Assembly: GCA_030452985.1 (NCBI GenBank)
Contig: JAKDLG010000010.1
Location: 1-63,773, forward strand
DNA length: 63,773 bases
Direction of reading: 5' to 3'
Source: Humibacillus sp.
GTDB lineage: Bacteria > Actinomycetota > Actinomycetes > Actinomycetales > Dermatophilaceae
In this document: positions 26,144 to 35,143 of the stretch, in pieces
Layout: each line of letters opens with the position of its first letter
How positions within the stretch are numbered: the stretch's first letter is position 1
Notes under the pieces: model-generated
What the model saw: the letters and a program-made list of their open reading frames with translations, nothing else
Databases searched by the model: none
What the model was told of the DNA's origin: nothing
Program-made: the position numbers and the translations under genes

Positions 26144-27408
26144 GCACCGTCGAGGTCTGGGTGTCCATCGGCGGCGTCGACGTGCGCTGCGGCACCCTGT
26201 ACCCGCACCGGCGCCGCGGCGGCAGCACCGAGAGCGCCAGCTTCACCTACGTGGACGAGTACCTCGCGAACCCGCGCGCCTACTCCCTGGATCCGGGGCT
26301 GCCCCTGCAAGGCGGCGCCCACCAGAGCAGCATCGGGCACCCGATGTTCGGCGCGTTCAGGGACTGCGCCCCGGACCGGTGGGGCCGGACTCTGGTCAAG
26401 CGGCGCGAGGTCGCCCAGGCTCGCGCCGACGGCCGCGAACCGCGCAGCCTCGGCGAGGTCGACTACCTATTGGGGGTCCGCGACGACCTGAGGCAGGGCG
26501 CGCTGCGCTTCCGCCGCGGGGACGGCCCGTTCGAGGCGACCGAGGTCCGCGGTGTCCCCGCCTTGACCGACCTGCCTGAGCTGCTCACTCTCGCTGCGCG
26601 AGCCGAGGCGGACTCAGCCGACCTGGCGGACCTCCAGCGTCTCATCCGCGTCGGCAGCTCACTCGGCGGGGCGCGGCCGAAAGCTCACGTTCGCGACGCA
26701 GACGGCAACCTCGCGATCGCCAAGTTCCCGAGCGCCGCGCACGACACGTGGAACGTCATGGCGTGGGAGAAAGTCGCGCTCGATCTCGCCGCCCAGGCCG
26801 GGGTCACCGTCGCGGCGAGCACCCTGCTGAGCCTCGCGGGCCGCAGCGTTCTGGTCGTGGACCGGTTCGACCGGACCTCCGACGCCGACGGTGGATCCGC
26901 GGGCCGGGTCGGCTACGTCAGCGCGATGACGATGCTTCAGGCCACCGACGGCGAGCAGGGCAGCTATCTGGAGATGGCCGAGGCCATCGAGACGCGCTCG
27001 TCACACGCGACCGTGGACCTGCGCCAGCTCTGGCGCCGGGTCGTCTTCTCGATCCTTATCTCCAACACCGACGACCACCTACGCAATCACGGTTTCCTCC
27101 ACCAGGGCGGGGACACCTGGCGCCTGTCCCCGGCGTTCGACCTCAACCCGAACCCAGAACCTGGGCCCAAGCACCTGAGCACGGCCATCGACCTGGCGGA
27201 TGGCACGGCGAGCATCTCGGTCGCACTCTCGGTCGCGGACTACTTCCGCCTCAGTGCCGGGGCGGCCAATGATGTCGTCACGCACGTCCAGGCGGCCGTC
27301 TCGAACTGGGCCAGGGTCGCCCGCCGGCACGGCCTGCCCTCGCAAGAGATCGCCGCTATGTCGTGGGCGTTCGAAGCGCACCCTGCGAGCGTGTCGACAC
27401 CGGGGTAG
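26140..27408 (+). CDS. hipA: HipA family serine/threonine kinase toxin
   Basis: 422 residues. N-terminal HipA domain with FGAFRDCAPDRWGR. Kinase core: SSLGGARPK (K181), AIAKF, catalytic NTDDHLRNH (D311, N316) and the metal-binding SPAFDLNP (D334). E. coli HipA phosphorylates glutamyl-tRNA synthetase and induces persistence; the target here is not known. All catalytic residues are present, so the toxin looks functional next to an intact antitoxin. The pair sits beside a decayed resistance gene in an accessory patch. Confidence 0.88.
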   Translation: MSTVEVWVSIGGVDVRCGTLYPHRRRGGSTESASFTYVDEYLANPRAYSLDPGLPLQGGAHQSSIGHPMFGAFRDCAPDRWGRTLVKRREVAQARADGREPRSLGEVDYLLGVRDDLRQGALRFRRGDGPFEATEVRGVPALTDLPELLTLAARAEADSADLADLQRLIRVGSSLGGARPKAHVRDADGNLAIAKFPSAAHDTWNVMAWEKVALDLAAQAGVTVAASTLLSLAGRSVLVVDRFDRTSDADGGSAGRVGYVSAMTMLQATDGEQGSYLEMAEAIETRSSHATVDLRQLWRRVVFSILISNTDDHLRNHGFLHQGGDTWRLSPAFDLNPNPEPGPKHLSTAIDLADGTASISVALSVADYFRLSAGAANDVVTHVQAAVSNWARVARRHGLPSQEIAAMSWAFEAHPASVSTPG

Positions 27409-27468
27409 CGACAGTTGGGACTTGGCCTCGGACCGTAGTCGTTGACGTGGGACAGGTACGCCTTTGGC

Positions 27469-28077
27469 TCAGCGCGCGCGAACGTGCGCCAGCCACAACC
27501 CGACGGGGATGCTGACGAGCAGCAGGGCCACGAGAGCCCGCACGGTCAGCAGCGCCACCCGCCGCTCGCGGGCCGTCTCGGCTCGACCGGGGCCGCTGCG
27601 GGTCGCGACGAGCAGAGCACCGAGCGCCACCACGAGCAGCCCCCCGCCGAGGTTGACGAGCCACGTGGCGCTCCAGAGGGTTCCGGCGATGACGGCGGCG
27701 TTGCCGAGGTTCCAGGCGGCGAACTCCACGAGCAGGAGGCGACGTCCGACAGGATGCCGGGCCTGCCCTGCGAGCAGGCCCTGACCAGCGGCCAAGGCGA
27801 TCTGGGCCACGCCGGCCACGAGCACGAGGTAGGCGGCCGCCCACGAGCCGTGGGTGAGCGCCAGCGGGCCCGTGACAGCCGCCACCAGACCCCCGGCGAT
27901 GACGCAGAGCGTTCCGACGACGAGGGCCGGAAGGTAAGGCGCCCACCACTCGCGGGTAGCGGGTGCCGCCCCGGTCGCCGGCGTCGGCGAGACGGCCCTG
28001 GGTGACTCGCTGGCCGGGCGCGCCGGTGAGTCCCCCACCGGTCGACCGGGCTCGGTCTCGCTGCCCGACCGGGGCAC
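27469..28077 (-). CDS. Membrane protein of nitrite/NO module, function unknown
   Basis: 202 residues: a Pro/Ser/Thr-rich N-terminal 40 residues, then about five or six membrane helices. I do not recognise a family. GTG 28077 was chosen because GGGAGG lies 8 bases upstream; the frame extends further but into the preceding gene. It follows the hemerythrin-DUF2249 gene by 22 bases on the same strand, so the two are one operon divergent from the regulator and nitrite reductase. Confidence 0.65.
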   Translation of the reverse strand: MPRSGSETEPGRPVGDSPARPASESPRAVSPTPATGAAPATREWWAPYLPALVVGTLCVIAGGLVAAVTGPLALTHGSWAAAYLVLVAGVAQIALAAGQGLLAGQARHPVGRRLLLVEFAAWNLGNAAVIAGTLWSATWLVNLGGGLLVVALGALLVATRSGPGRAETARERRVALLTVRALVALLLVSIPVGLWLAHVRAR

Positions 28078-28099
28078 TTCGCCTGCCTCCCGCTCCAGG

Positions 28100-28912
28100 T
28101 CAGGCCGACTGGCGAACGATGGCCAGGCGCCACGCCTCGGGGCCGCGCTCGAGGTACTCGACCGTGAACTCACCGGGGTTGCGCCGTTCGAGCTGCGCGA
28201 GCAGCGGCTTGGGGTCGTGGGGCGCCACCAGCACCAGGCCCCCGTTCGCCCGCACCCCGTCGAGGGCGCCGAAGACGGTGGCGTGCCGGATGGCGTGCGG
28301 AACGGCCCGTGCATCGAGCTCGGGGTAGCCTGCCGCGGCCTCTTCCCCACAGGTGCAGTCATGTCCCGTCGCTGCCGCCTCGGCTGACGCTGATCGCTCG
28401 TCCGCGTCACCACCGCCGATGAGCTCGTGCATCCCCTTGAGCAGCGTGGCCACCGACACGTCGGGGGCGCTCACCAGCAACGGCAGCACCAGGGTGTTCT
28501 CCTTGTCGAGGCGGATGTCGAAGAGCACCTGCAGGGCCCGTGCTCCGGCCGCCTTGGCCACCGCGTTCGAGGCCCCCTCGATCTCGTCGACCAGCCCGGT
28601 GAGCACCGCGTGCTCGCGCAGCATCGACTCGACGAGCAGCCGCCCTTCGGCGCGCTCACGGGCAGCGGCGTAGAGCGTGGTCTCCTCTGCCACCGCGTGG
28701 GGGAGCAGCTCGGTGCGGCACCACTGCACCAGGTCGGCCGCGGCCGCGTCGACCCACCCGCCTGACGGCCCGTCGTCAGCCTCTCGAACCGCCGCGGCGA
28801 TCACCCCGCCCGCCTTGAGGGCCAACGCTCCCGAGAGCTGGGCGTGATGCTGCTCGACCGCTGCTGCAGCGCGGGCGTCTGCTTCGTCGGACGCGATGAC
28901 GAGCTGGTTCAT
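28100..28912 (-). CDS. Hemerythrin-like / DUF2249 two-domain protein
   Basis: 270 residues. The N-terminal 160 or so form an HHE-type helical bundle with candidate iron ligands in VEQHHAQL, LLPHAVAEETTLY, EHAVLTGLV and DIRLDKENTLVLPLL. A linker with CTCGEE leads to a C-terminal DUF2249 domain (ELDARAVPHAIRHATVFGALDGV, LVAPHDPKPLLAQLERRNPG). Proteins of this kind often accompany denitrification and NO-response genes and may sense or handle NO or repair iron centres. It is divergent from the HTH regulator. Confidence 0.85.
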   Translation of the reverse strand: MNQLVIASDEADARAAAAVEQHHAQLSGALALKAGGVIAAAVREADDGPSGGWVDAAAADLVQWCRTELLPHAVAEETTLYAAARERAEGRLLVESMLREHAVLTGLVDEIEGASNAVAKAAGARALQVLFDIRLDKENTLVLPLLVSAPDVSVATLLKGMHELIGGGDADERSASAEAAATGHDCTCGEEAAAGYPELDARAVPHAIRHATVFGALDGVRANGGLVLVAPHDPKPLLAQLERRNPGEFTVEYLERGPEAWRLAIVRQSA

Positions 28913-28978
28913 GATGGACCTTCCAACGGTGGGGCGTGGCCGGTTGGCGACGTGTCCCTATTTTTATACACTAGTGCC
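28913..28978. promoter_or_regulatory. Divergent promoter region of the nitrite/NO module
   Basis: 66 bases between two start codons. It contains TATTTTTATACA, an AT-rich island suited to -10 elements, and a perfect CACTAGTG palindrome just before the GTG of the regulator. The regulator probably controls both sides from here. Confidence 0.45.
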
Positions 28979-29710
28979 GTGCAAAAACAAGACGCCCCCC
29001 AGGCCGGCCCCGGTCAGACCCTCGGGCCGCTTCCCGCCCTGCTGACGGCCGTGCCCGGAACGACGTCCCGATCCCGGGTGCGCGTGCTCGCTGCCCTCAC
29101 GGAGACACGCGAGCCACTGAGCCTGGCCGCCCTGAGCGACGCGACGTCGTTGCACATCAACACTCTTCGAGAGCACCTTGAGGCCCTCCAGCAGCAGGGA
29201 CTGGTCTCTCGGGCCCTCGCCAAGCCCCACGGCCGTGGTCGCCCGGCCTGGCTCTACACCGCCGCCCGCGCGGCCGCCCCCAACGGGGCGCGTGAGTACG
29301 CGGGCCTGGCGTCGGCGCTTGCCGACTCCATCCGCCGCCACAGCCCCGACCCCGCCGAGGAGGGACGCGAGGCGGGGCAGACCTGGGGCCGAGACCTCGC
29401 CGAGCGCCAGGGCCCACCCGCCGGCCAGGGCGCCGTCGCGGCGCGGCGCCACGTGGTGGGGCTGCTCGACGACCTCGGCTTCGCCCCCGAGACCGCCGGG
29501 CGGGTCACCTCGGTGCGATTGACCAGATGCCCGTTGCTGGATGCCGCCAGGGTCAACCCCGAGGTCGTCTGTTCGGTGCACCGCGGCATCGTCGAGGGCG
29601 CCCTGTCGCAGTGGGGCTCGTCCGAACCGGTGACCCTGTTGGCGTTCTCGGAGCCGGGCGCCTGCCGGTTGCGGCTGGGGGGTCAGTCCGCAGCGTCTCC
29701 ACCGGCATGA
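28979..29710 (+). CDS. HTH regulator with C-terminal cysteines
   Basis: 243 residues. A winged helix at about 40-105 (LAALTETREPLSLAALSDAT, INTLREHLEALQQQGLVSRAL) is followed by a helical stretch and a C-terminal ligand region: CPLLDAARVNPEVVCSVHRGIVEGAL and a third Cys in EPGACRLRL. The arrangement recalls SufR-type Fe-S regulators. An Fe-S cluster or other metal sensing NO or redox state is plausible (inference). GTG 28979 fits the conserved N terminus. Its stop overlaps the next start (ATGA). Confidence 0.72.
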   Translation: MQKQDAPQAGPGQTLGPLPALLTAVPGTTSRSRVRVLAALTETREPLSLAALSDATSLHINTLREHLEALQQQGLVSRALAKPHGRGRPAWLYTAARAAAPNGAREYAGLASALADSIRRHSPDPAEEGREAGQTWGRDLAERQGPPAGQGAVAARRHVVGLLDDLGFAPETAGRVTSVRLTRCPLLDAARVNPEVVCSVHRGIVEGALSQWGSSEPVTLLAFSEPGACRLRLGGQSAASPPA

Positions 29711-30942
29711 CGACGCCGGGCCAAGCCCTTCGACGACGAGCCCCGTTCCTGCTGTTGGCCGGGCTGGCCCTGCTCGCGGGCCTCGACGCCGCGCTGCTGC
29801 TGCTCGGGCTGCCGGCTCCTGTCACCACCGAGCGGTTGCCGGAGGTGCACGGCATCCTGCTCGTCATCGGCTTCGTCGGCACGCTGGTGAGCCTGGAACG
29901 TGCGGTCGCGCTGAAGCGGGCCGGCGGCTTCGCCGCTCCTGGGCTGCTCGGTATCGGCGCCCTGATGGTGCTCTCACCGGCCCCGCTGCGGGTCGGGCAG
30001 GTGCTGCTGCTTCTCGGCGCGGTCGCCCTCGTCGCCATCTATGTTCCCCTCTGGCGACGCCAGCGCGACGAGGCGGTAGCGGCTCAGGCGTTGGGGGCTG
30101 TGCTGGCTGTCGGTGCCCTGCTGCTCTGGCAGTCGGGTGTGGCTGTACCGACGTTGCTGCCGTGGTTGGTCGGTTTCGTCGTGCTCACGATCGGAGGGGA
30201 GCGGCTCGAGCTGGCCCGGATTGCCATGGGCCCCAAAGCCGGTCGCGACCTGCTCCTCCTCGGCGCATTGTTCGGCGCACTCGTGGGCGCGAGCCTGCTC
30301 TGGCCCGCGACCATTCCTCTGCTGGGGGCGTCGCTGCTCGTACTCGTCGGCTGGCTGGCCTCGCATGACGTCGCCCGCCACACCGTGCGATCGCAGGGCC
30401 TGCCCCGGTTCTCGGCGGCCTGCCTGCTGGCGGGCTACCTCTGGCTCGGCGTCGCCGGGGCAACCTGGCTCGTCGGGGGCGCGGCCGGCGACGGCGCCCG
30501 CTACGACGCCGTCGTCCATGCCGTCTTTCTCGGCTTCACGATCTCGATGATCATGGCGCACGCGCCCGTCATACTGCCGGCCGTGCTGCGCCGACCCCTG
30601 CCCTACCACCCTGCCTTCATCGGCCCCGCGGTGCTGCTGCACACGGCACTGGTCCTGAGGCTGTGGGGTGGAGATGCACTGGGAGCGTCGTGGGCCTGGC
30701 GCTGGGGTGGTGTGCTGAACGGGCTCGCGATTCTCGCCTTCGTCGGGGTGGCGGTCTGGTCGGCCACGCGTCTGCGGCCGCCCGCCCGCCGAGCGCCCGG
30801 CCCTACCGGTCACGCCGTCGCCGCTGCTGAGGGAGCCTCTGTTGAAGGGGCCCCTACAGGGGGTGCCCCCGCCGAGGGCGCTTTCGTGAAGGACAGCGAT
30901 CCTGCGGTCGACTCCCACCCGGCATCCGGGATCGGTCGATGA
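29707..30942 (+). CDS. NnrS-like polytopic membrane protein
   Basis: 411 residues with about 12 membrane helices and a hydrophilic C-terminal tail. Histidines in helices (EVHGILLVIGFVGTLVSLERAV and VVHAVFLGFTISMIMAHAPVI) recall the haem- and copper-associated NnrS proteins of NO metabolism, but similarity is loose. Overlaps both neighbours by ATGA junctions, so regulator, this protein and the nitrite reductase fusion are one operon. Likely role: NO-stress protection or metal/haem supply to the enzyme. Confidence 0.6.
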   Translation: MTTPGQALRRRAPFLLLAGLALLAGLDAALLLLGLPAPVTTERLPEVHGILLVIGFVGTLVSLERAVALKRAGGFAAPGLLGIGALMVLSPAPLRVGQVLLLLGAVALVAIYVPLWRRQRDEAVAAQALGAVLAVGALLLWQSGVAVPTLLPWLVGFVVLTIGGERLELARIAMGPKAGRDLLLLGALFGALVGASLLWPATIPLLGASLLVLVGWLASHDVARHTVRSQGLPRFSAACLLAGYLWLGVAGATWLVGGAAGDGARYDAVVHAVFLGFTISMIMAHAPVILPAVLRRPLPYHPAFIGPAVLLHTALVLRLWGGDALGASWAWRWGGVLNGLAILAFVGVAVWSATRLRPPARRAPGPTGHAVAAAEGASVEGAPTGGAPAEGAFVKDSDPAVDSHPASGIGR

Positions 30943-33713
30943 CCCCCGAGCTGGGCGGTCGACCGGTCGCCCGGGAACCCGCCGCTGCCAAGGGCGGGTT
31001 CTGGCCGCTGCGCGACCTGCCGACGGTGTTCTGGCTGCTGGCCGCACTGGTGGCGGCGGTGCTGCACGCGAGCCTGCCCGCCCCGCGGTGGCTGCTGATC
31101 CACCTGCTGCTGCTCGGCGCGGTCAGCCACTCGATCCTGGTGTGGAGCCGGTACTTCTCCGACGCATTGCTGCACCTCCCGGCCCGGCCCGGCGACCGAC
31201 GACGCCAGTCGAGTCGCCTGGCCCTGCTCAACGGCGGTGCCGTCGTGGTCGTCGTGGGGGTGCTCACCGCCCAGTGGGTGATCACGGCGGTGGGCGCCAC
31301 CGCGATCGCCGCGGCCGCGCTCTGGCACGGCACGGTTCTCTTCCTTCAGCTGCGCCGGGCCCTCAAGGCCCGGTTCGCGATGACGGTGCGCTACTACGTC
31401 GTGGCGGCTGCGCTGCTACCCGTGGGGGCCCTGCTCGGCACCATCGTCAGCGCGGGCGGCGGGAGCAGCGACGACGAGCGCCTCGTGCTGGCCCACGTCG
31501 CCGTCAACGTGCTCGGCTGGCTCGGTCTGACCGTTCTCGGCACCCTGGTCACGCTGTGGCCCACGATGCTGCGCACCCGGGTCGTGCCCGGGGCCGAGCC
31601 GGCGGCCACCACGGCTCTGCCGGTGCTGGTCGGGGCGGTCGTGGTGGTCGTGGCCGCGACCCTGGCCGGGTCGTTGCTCGGCGCGGCGACGGGCCTCGCG
31701 CTCTACCTCGGTGGTGTCGGGGTGCTGGCCGTGCCCTTCGTTCAGTGCGCCCGTGCCAAACCCCCGTCGTCGTTCGCCACGTGGTCGGTGCTGGCCGGGC
31801 TGACCTGGCTCGTGGTCACGCTCGCCCTGCTGACCGGCGCGGTCGCCACCGCGCCGGGCTGGGAGCAGGCCCACGACCGACTCACCCTCGTGACCCCGGC
31901 GCTCGCCGTCGGCTTCGCGGCCCAGGTGCTCTACGGAGCCATGTCGTACCTGATGCCGGTCGTGCTGCGGGGTGGGCCGTCGGCCGTGCGAGCTGCCACC
32001 GCGGTGCTCGAACGAGGCGCTCCGCTGCGGTTGACAGTGGTCAACCTCGGCCTGCTCGTGGCCGTGCTGCCCGTGCCTCCTGCGGTGCAGACCCTCGCCG
32101 GCCTGCTCGTGGTCGCCGGCTTCGCCGCCTTTCTGCCGTTGATGGCGCTCGCCGCCAAAGCCTCCCGTCGGGCCAAGATGGCGGCATCCGGCACGCCAGG
32201 CTCAGGGCCGGGGTCTGCGACCGGATCGATGACGCCGACTTCGAAGAGCCTGACGCGTCACGGCTCGCGGCCGAGCGCGGAGGCGGCGCAGCGGGCCCGT
32301 AAGCAGGGCAGCGGCCTCGCCGTCGCCGGCCTCGCGCTGGTGCTCGTGGCCGTGGCGGGCGGCGTCGCGTTCAAACCGTCCGCCCTCGACCGGGCCGGCA
32401 CCACCACCGCCTCGGCCGGGGTGGTGCCCACCGGGCAGACCACCACGGTGGCGGTAACGGCCGACAACATGCGCTTCACCCCTGCTCGGGTCGAGGTGCC
32501 GGCCGGCAACCGCCTCGTCATCATGCTGCACAACGCCGACCCCGAAACGGTGCACGACCTCGTGCTCGACACCGGAGCCGACAGCGGCCGGCTCGACCCG
32601 GGGGCGCGGGCATCGCTCGACGTCGGGGTGGTGGGGCGCGACCTGCAGGGGTGGTGCTCGGTCGTCGGGCACCGGCAGATGGGAATGGTGTTCGAGGTCG
32701 TGGCCGTGGGTGTGCCGGTCGGCAACGAGGCCGGCACCGCCGACGGAGACGAGTCGGACGACGCTGCTACCGGCACGGGCTCGCACCACGGCGCCCAGCG
32801 CGACGGCGTCGGGCCCGAAACCGCCGGCGCCCCAGCCCGGCTCGACTTCAGCCGGATGCCGGGAGCCGGGTTCACAGCCCACCCCGCACAGCTACCGGCT
32901 GCGAGCTCGAAGCGCATCCACCGGCAGACGTTCACCATCAGCGACGTGGTTCGCGAGGTGGCTCCCGGAGTGGTCCAGACCCTGTGGACCTACAACGGAT
33001 CTGTGCCGGGTCCGACGCTGCGCGGAAAGGTGGGTGACGTCTTCGAGATCACGCTGGTCAACCGGGCCACCATGGGGCACTCGATCGACTTCCACGCCGG
33101 GGCCCTGGCCCCCGACGGCCCGATGCGAACCATCCCGCCGGGGGGCTCCCTCGTCTACACCTTCACGGCCGACCGGGCCGGCATCTGGATGTACCACTGC
33201 TCGAGCATGCCGATGTCGGCCCACATTGCGAACGGGCTCTTCGGGGCGGTCATCATCGACCCGCCCGACCTCGCCCCCGTCGCCCACGAGTACCTGCTCG
33301 TTCAGTCGGAGCTCTACCTCGGCGCCGACGGCGGGCCGGTCGACGTCGACAAGGTCAATGCGGAGCGCCCCGACGCCGTCGTGTTCAACGGGTACGCGAA
33401 CCAGTACGACCACCAACCCCTGACCGCGCGGGTCGGTGAGCGGGTGCGCATCTGGGTCCTCGACGTCGGCCCGAACCGCCCCACCTCCTTCCATGTTGTC
33501 GGCGGCCAGTTCGACACCGTCTACGTCGAGGGCGCCTACCGGTTGCAACGGGGGCGCGCGGGGCAGGGCGGTAGCCAGGCGCTGGCGCTCGCTCCGGCCC
33601 AGGGCGGCTTCGTCGAGCTCGTGCTCCCCGAGGCCGGCCACTACCCTTTCATCTCGCACCTGATGGTCGACGCCGAACGGGGTGCGCACGGAGTTCTCAC
33701 CGTGGGTCCGTGA
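30939..33713 (+). CDS. Membrane-cupredoxin-NirK-like nitrite reductase fusion
   Basis: 924 residues in three parts. Residues 1 to about 415: some 11 membrane helices, NnrS-like. About 465-485: one more helix leading outside. About 490-595: a cupredoxin with a full type 1 copper set (H539, C573, H578, M581 or M583). About 640-924: two cupredoxin domains of the copper nitrite reductase type. Type 2 copper ligands H719, H753 and H852 and the proton-relay Asp of HSID (D717) are present; type 1 ligands are H714, C754 and H762, but the axial Met position is L767 (HIANGLFG). The enzyme should reduce nitrite to NO on the outer face of the membrane, with the tethered cupredoxin as electron donor. It lies in the operon with the regulator, ahead of NO-detoxifying Hmp. 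Confidence 0.85.
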   Translation: MTPELGGRPVAREPAAAKGGFWPLRDLPTVFWLLAALVAAVLHASLPAPRWLLIHLLLLGAVSHSILVWSRYFSDALLHLPARPGDRRRQSSRLALLNGGAVVVVVGVLTAQWVITAVGATAIAAAALWHGTVLFLQLRRALKARFAMTVRYYVVAAALLPVGALLGTIVSAGGGSSDDERLVLAHVAVNVLGWLGLTVLGTLVTLWPTMLRTRVVPGAEPAATTALPVLVGAVVVVVAATLAGSLLGAATGLALYLGGVGVLAVPFVQCARAKPPSSFATWSVLAGLTWLVVTLALLTGAVATAPGWEQAHDRLTLVTPALAVGFAAQVLYGAMSYLMPVVLRGGPSAVRAATAVLERGAPLRLTVVNLGLLVAVLPVPPAVQTLAGLLVVAGFAAFLPLMALAAKASRRAKMAASGTPGSGPGSATGSMTPTSKSLTRHGSRPSAEAAQRARKQGSGLAVAGLALVLVAVAGGVAFKPSALDRAGTTTASAGVVPTGQTTTVAVTADNMRFTPARVEVPAGNRLVIMLHNADPETVHDLVLDTGADSGRLDPGARASLDVGVVGRDLQGWCSVVGHRQMGMVFEVVAVGVPVGNEAGTADGDESDDAATGTGSHHGAQRDGVGPETAGAPARLDFSRMPGAGFTAHPAQLPAASSKRIHRQTFTISDVVREVAPGVVQTLWTYNGSVPGPTLRGKVGDVFEITLVNRATMGHSIDFHAGALAPDGPMRTIPPGGSLVYTFTADRAGIWMYHCSSMPMSAHIANGLFGAVIIDPPDLAPVAHEYLLVQSELYLGADGGPVDVDKVNAERPDAVVFNGYANQYDHQPLTARVGERVRIWVLDVGPNRPTSFHVVGGQFDTVYVEGAYRLQRGRAGQGGSQALALAPAQGGFVELVLPEAGHYPFISHLMVDAERGAHGVLTVGP

Positions 33714-33853
33714 CCCGGACGATTGGTGCCTTTTTCAACGACCGTGACGAACTGGTAGCCACGGGAAGATCCGGGTAAATTTCGCAGAGAGCCACCAAAC
33801 CGGCTCATCCCCCCTCACCCCCACCCCGCGTCGCCCGAGAGGCCACTCAGCCG

Positions 33854-35140
33854 ATGAACGCCGTCCCCACTGCCACCCAGACCGACACCGCTAGTGCAAC
33901 TGCTCAACCCCCCGCCGCACCGCCGCCCGGGCTGCTCTCGGCCGAGGCCACGGCCATCGTGGCGGCCACCGCCCCCGCGGTGGCCGCGCACGAAGAGGAG
34001 ATCACGGCGCTGTTCTACCCGAGCATGTTCGCTGCCCACCCCGAGCTGCTGCGGATCTTCAACAAGGGCAACCAGGCCACCGGGGAGCAGAGCCGGGCGC
34101 TCGCGGCATCCGTCGTCGCGTACGCAGTGCAGCTGATCGACCCCGCTGCCCCGTCGTTCCAGCACGTGATGCGGCGCATCGCGCACAAGCACGTGTCGCT
34201 CGGCATCCGGCCCGAGCAGTACACGATCGTCGGGCACTACCTGCTCGGCGCGGTCGCAGAGGTGCTCGGAGACGCGGTCACGCCCGAGGTGGCCGACGCC
34301 TGGGGCGAGGTCTACTGGCTCTTCGCCATGCAGCTCGGCGCGGAGGAGGCGCGGCTGTACCAGCAGGCCGGCATCCGGGCCGACGACGCCCTGCGTCCCT
34401 ACGTCGTCGTGCGGCGCATCGACGAGGCGCACGACATCATCTCGCTCGTGCTCGAACCCGACGACGACCGGCCGCTGCCCTCGATCGAGCCCGGGCAGTA
34501 CGTCTCGGTCTTCGTCGACCTGCCCGACGGTGAGCGTCAGCCCCGGCAGTACACCGTCTCGTCCACCGCCTCGGGAACCCGCCTGCAGATCACCGTCAAC
34601 CGGGCTCGCGGGGTCGACGGCGCCCCCGACGGTCGCGTCTCGACCTACCTGCACGACGGCGTGCAGGTGGGCGACCGGCTCGAGGTCAGCTCGCCCTGTG
34701 GCGACTTCGTCGTGCCGGATGCCGCCGAGCCCCTGCTGCTCGCGAGCGCGGGCGCCGGGATCACCACCGTGCTGCCGATCGTCGAGCACATCGCCCGCAC
34801 CCAGCCGCAGCGCCCGGTGATCGCCGCGCACGCCGACCGCACCGCCAAGGACCACGCGCTGCGCGACACCGTGCGCTACGTCGGCCGGTCGATCGACGAC
34901 TTCACGACCTACGACTGGTACGAGGAGGTCGGCTCCGACGACACCCGGTCGAGGTCGGGCTACATGGACCTCAGTGCCATCGACCTGCCCGACAACCTGC
35001 AGGTCTTCACCTGTGGGCCGCTGCCCTTCATGCGGCACGTGCGCTCGACCTTGCTCGAGCGCGGCGTCCCAGCCGCGAACATCCGCTACGAGGTGTTCGG
35101 GCCCGACCTGTGGGCCGCCCAGGGCGAACCCCCGGCCTGA
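33854..35140 (+). CDS. hmp: Flavohemoprotein, NO dioxygenase
   Basis: 428 residues. Globin domain (about 25-165) with distal-side ALFYPSMFAAHPELLRIFN and proximal His in RRIAHKHVSLGI; FAD domain with RQYTVSS; NAD domain with ASAGAGITTVLPIV and VFTCGPLPFMRHV, ending in the typical YEVFGPD. It converts NO and O2 to nitrate using NAD(P)H. Placed 140 bases after the nitrite reductase, where it would remove NO made by that enzyme. A perfect 30-bp inverted repeat follows the stop. Confidence 0.93.
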   Translation: MNAVPTATQTDTASATAQPPAAPPPGLLSAEATAIVAATAPAVAAHEEEITALFYPSMFAAHPELLRIFNKGNQATGEQSRALAASVVAYAVQLIDPAAPSFQHVMRRIAHKHVSLGIRPEQYTIVGHYLLGAVAEVLGDAVTPEVADAWGEVYWLFAMQLGAEEARLYQQAGIRADDALRPYVVVRRIDEAHDIISLVLEPDDDRPLPSIEPGQYVSVFVDLPDGERQPRQYTVSSTASGTRLQITVNRARGVDGAPDGRVSTYLHDGVQVGDRLEVSSPCGDFVVPDAAEPLLLASAGAGITTVLPIVEHIARTQPQRPVIAAHADRTAKDHALRDTVRYVGRSIDDFTTYDWYEEVGSDDTRSRSGYMDLSAIDLPDNLQVFTCGPLPFMRHVRSTLLERGVPAANIRYEVFGPDLWAAQGEPPA

Positions 35141-35143
35141 CCC

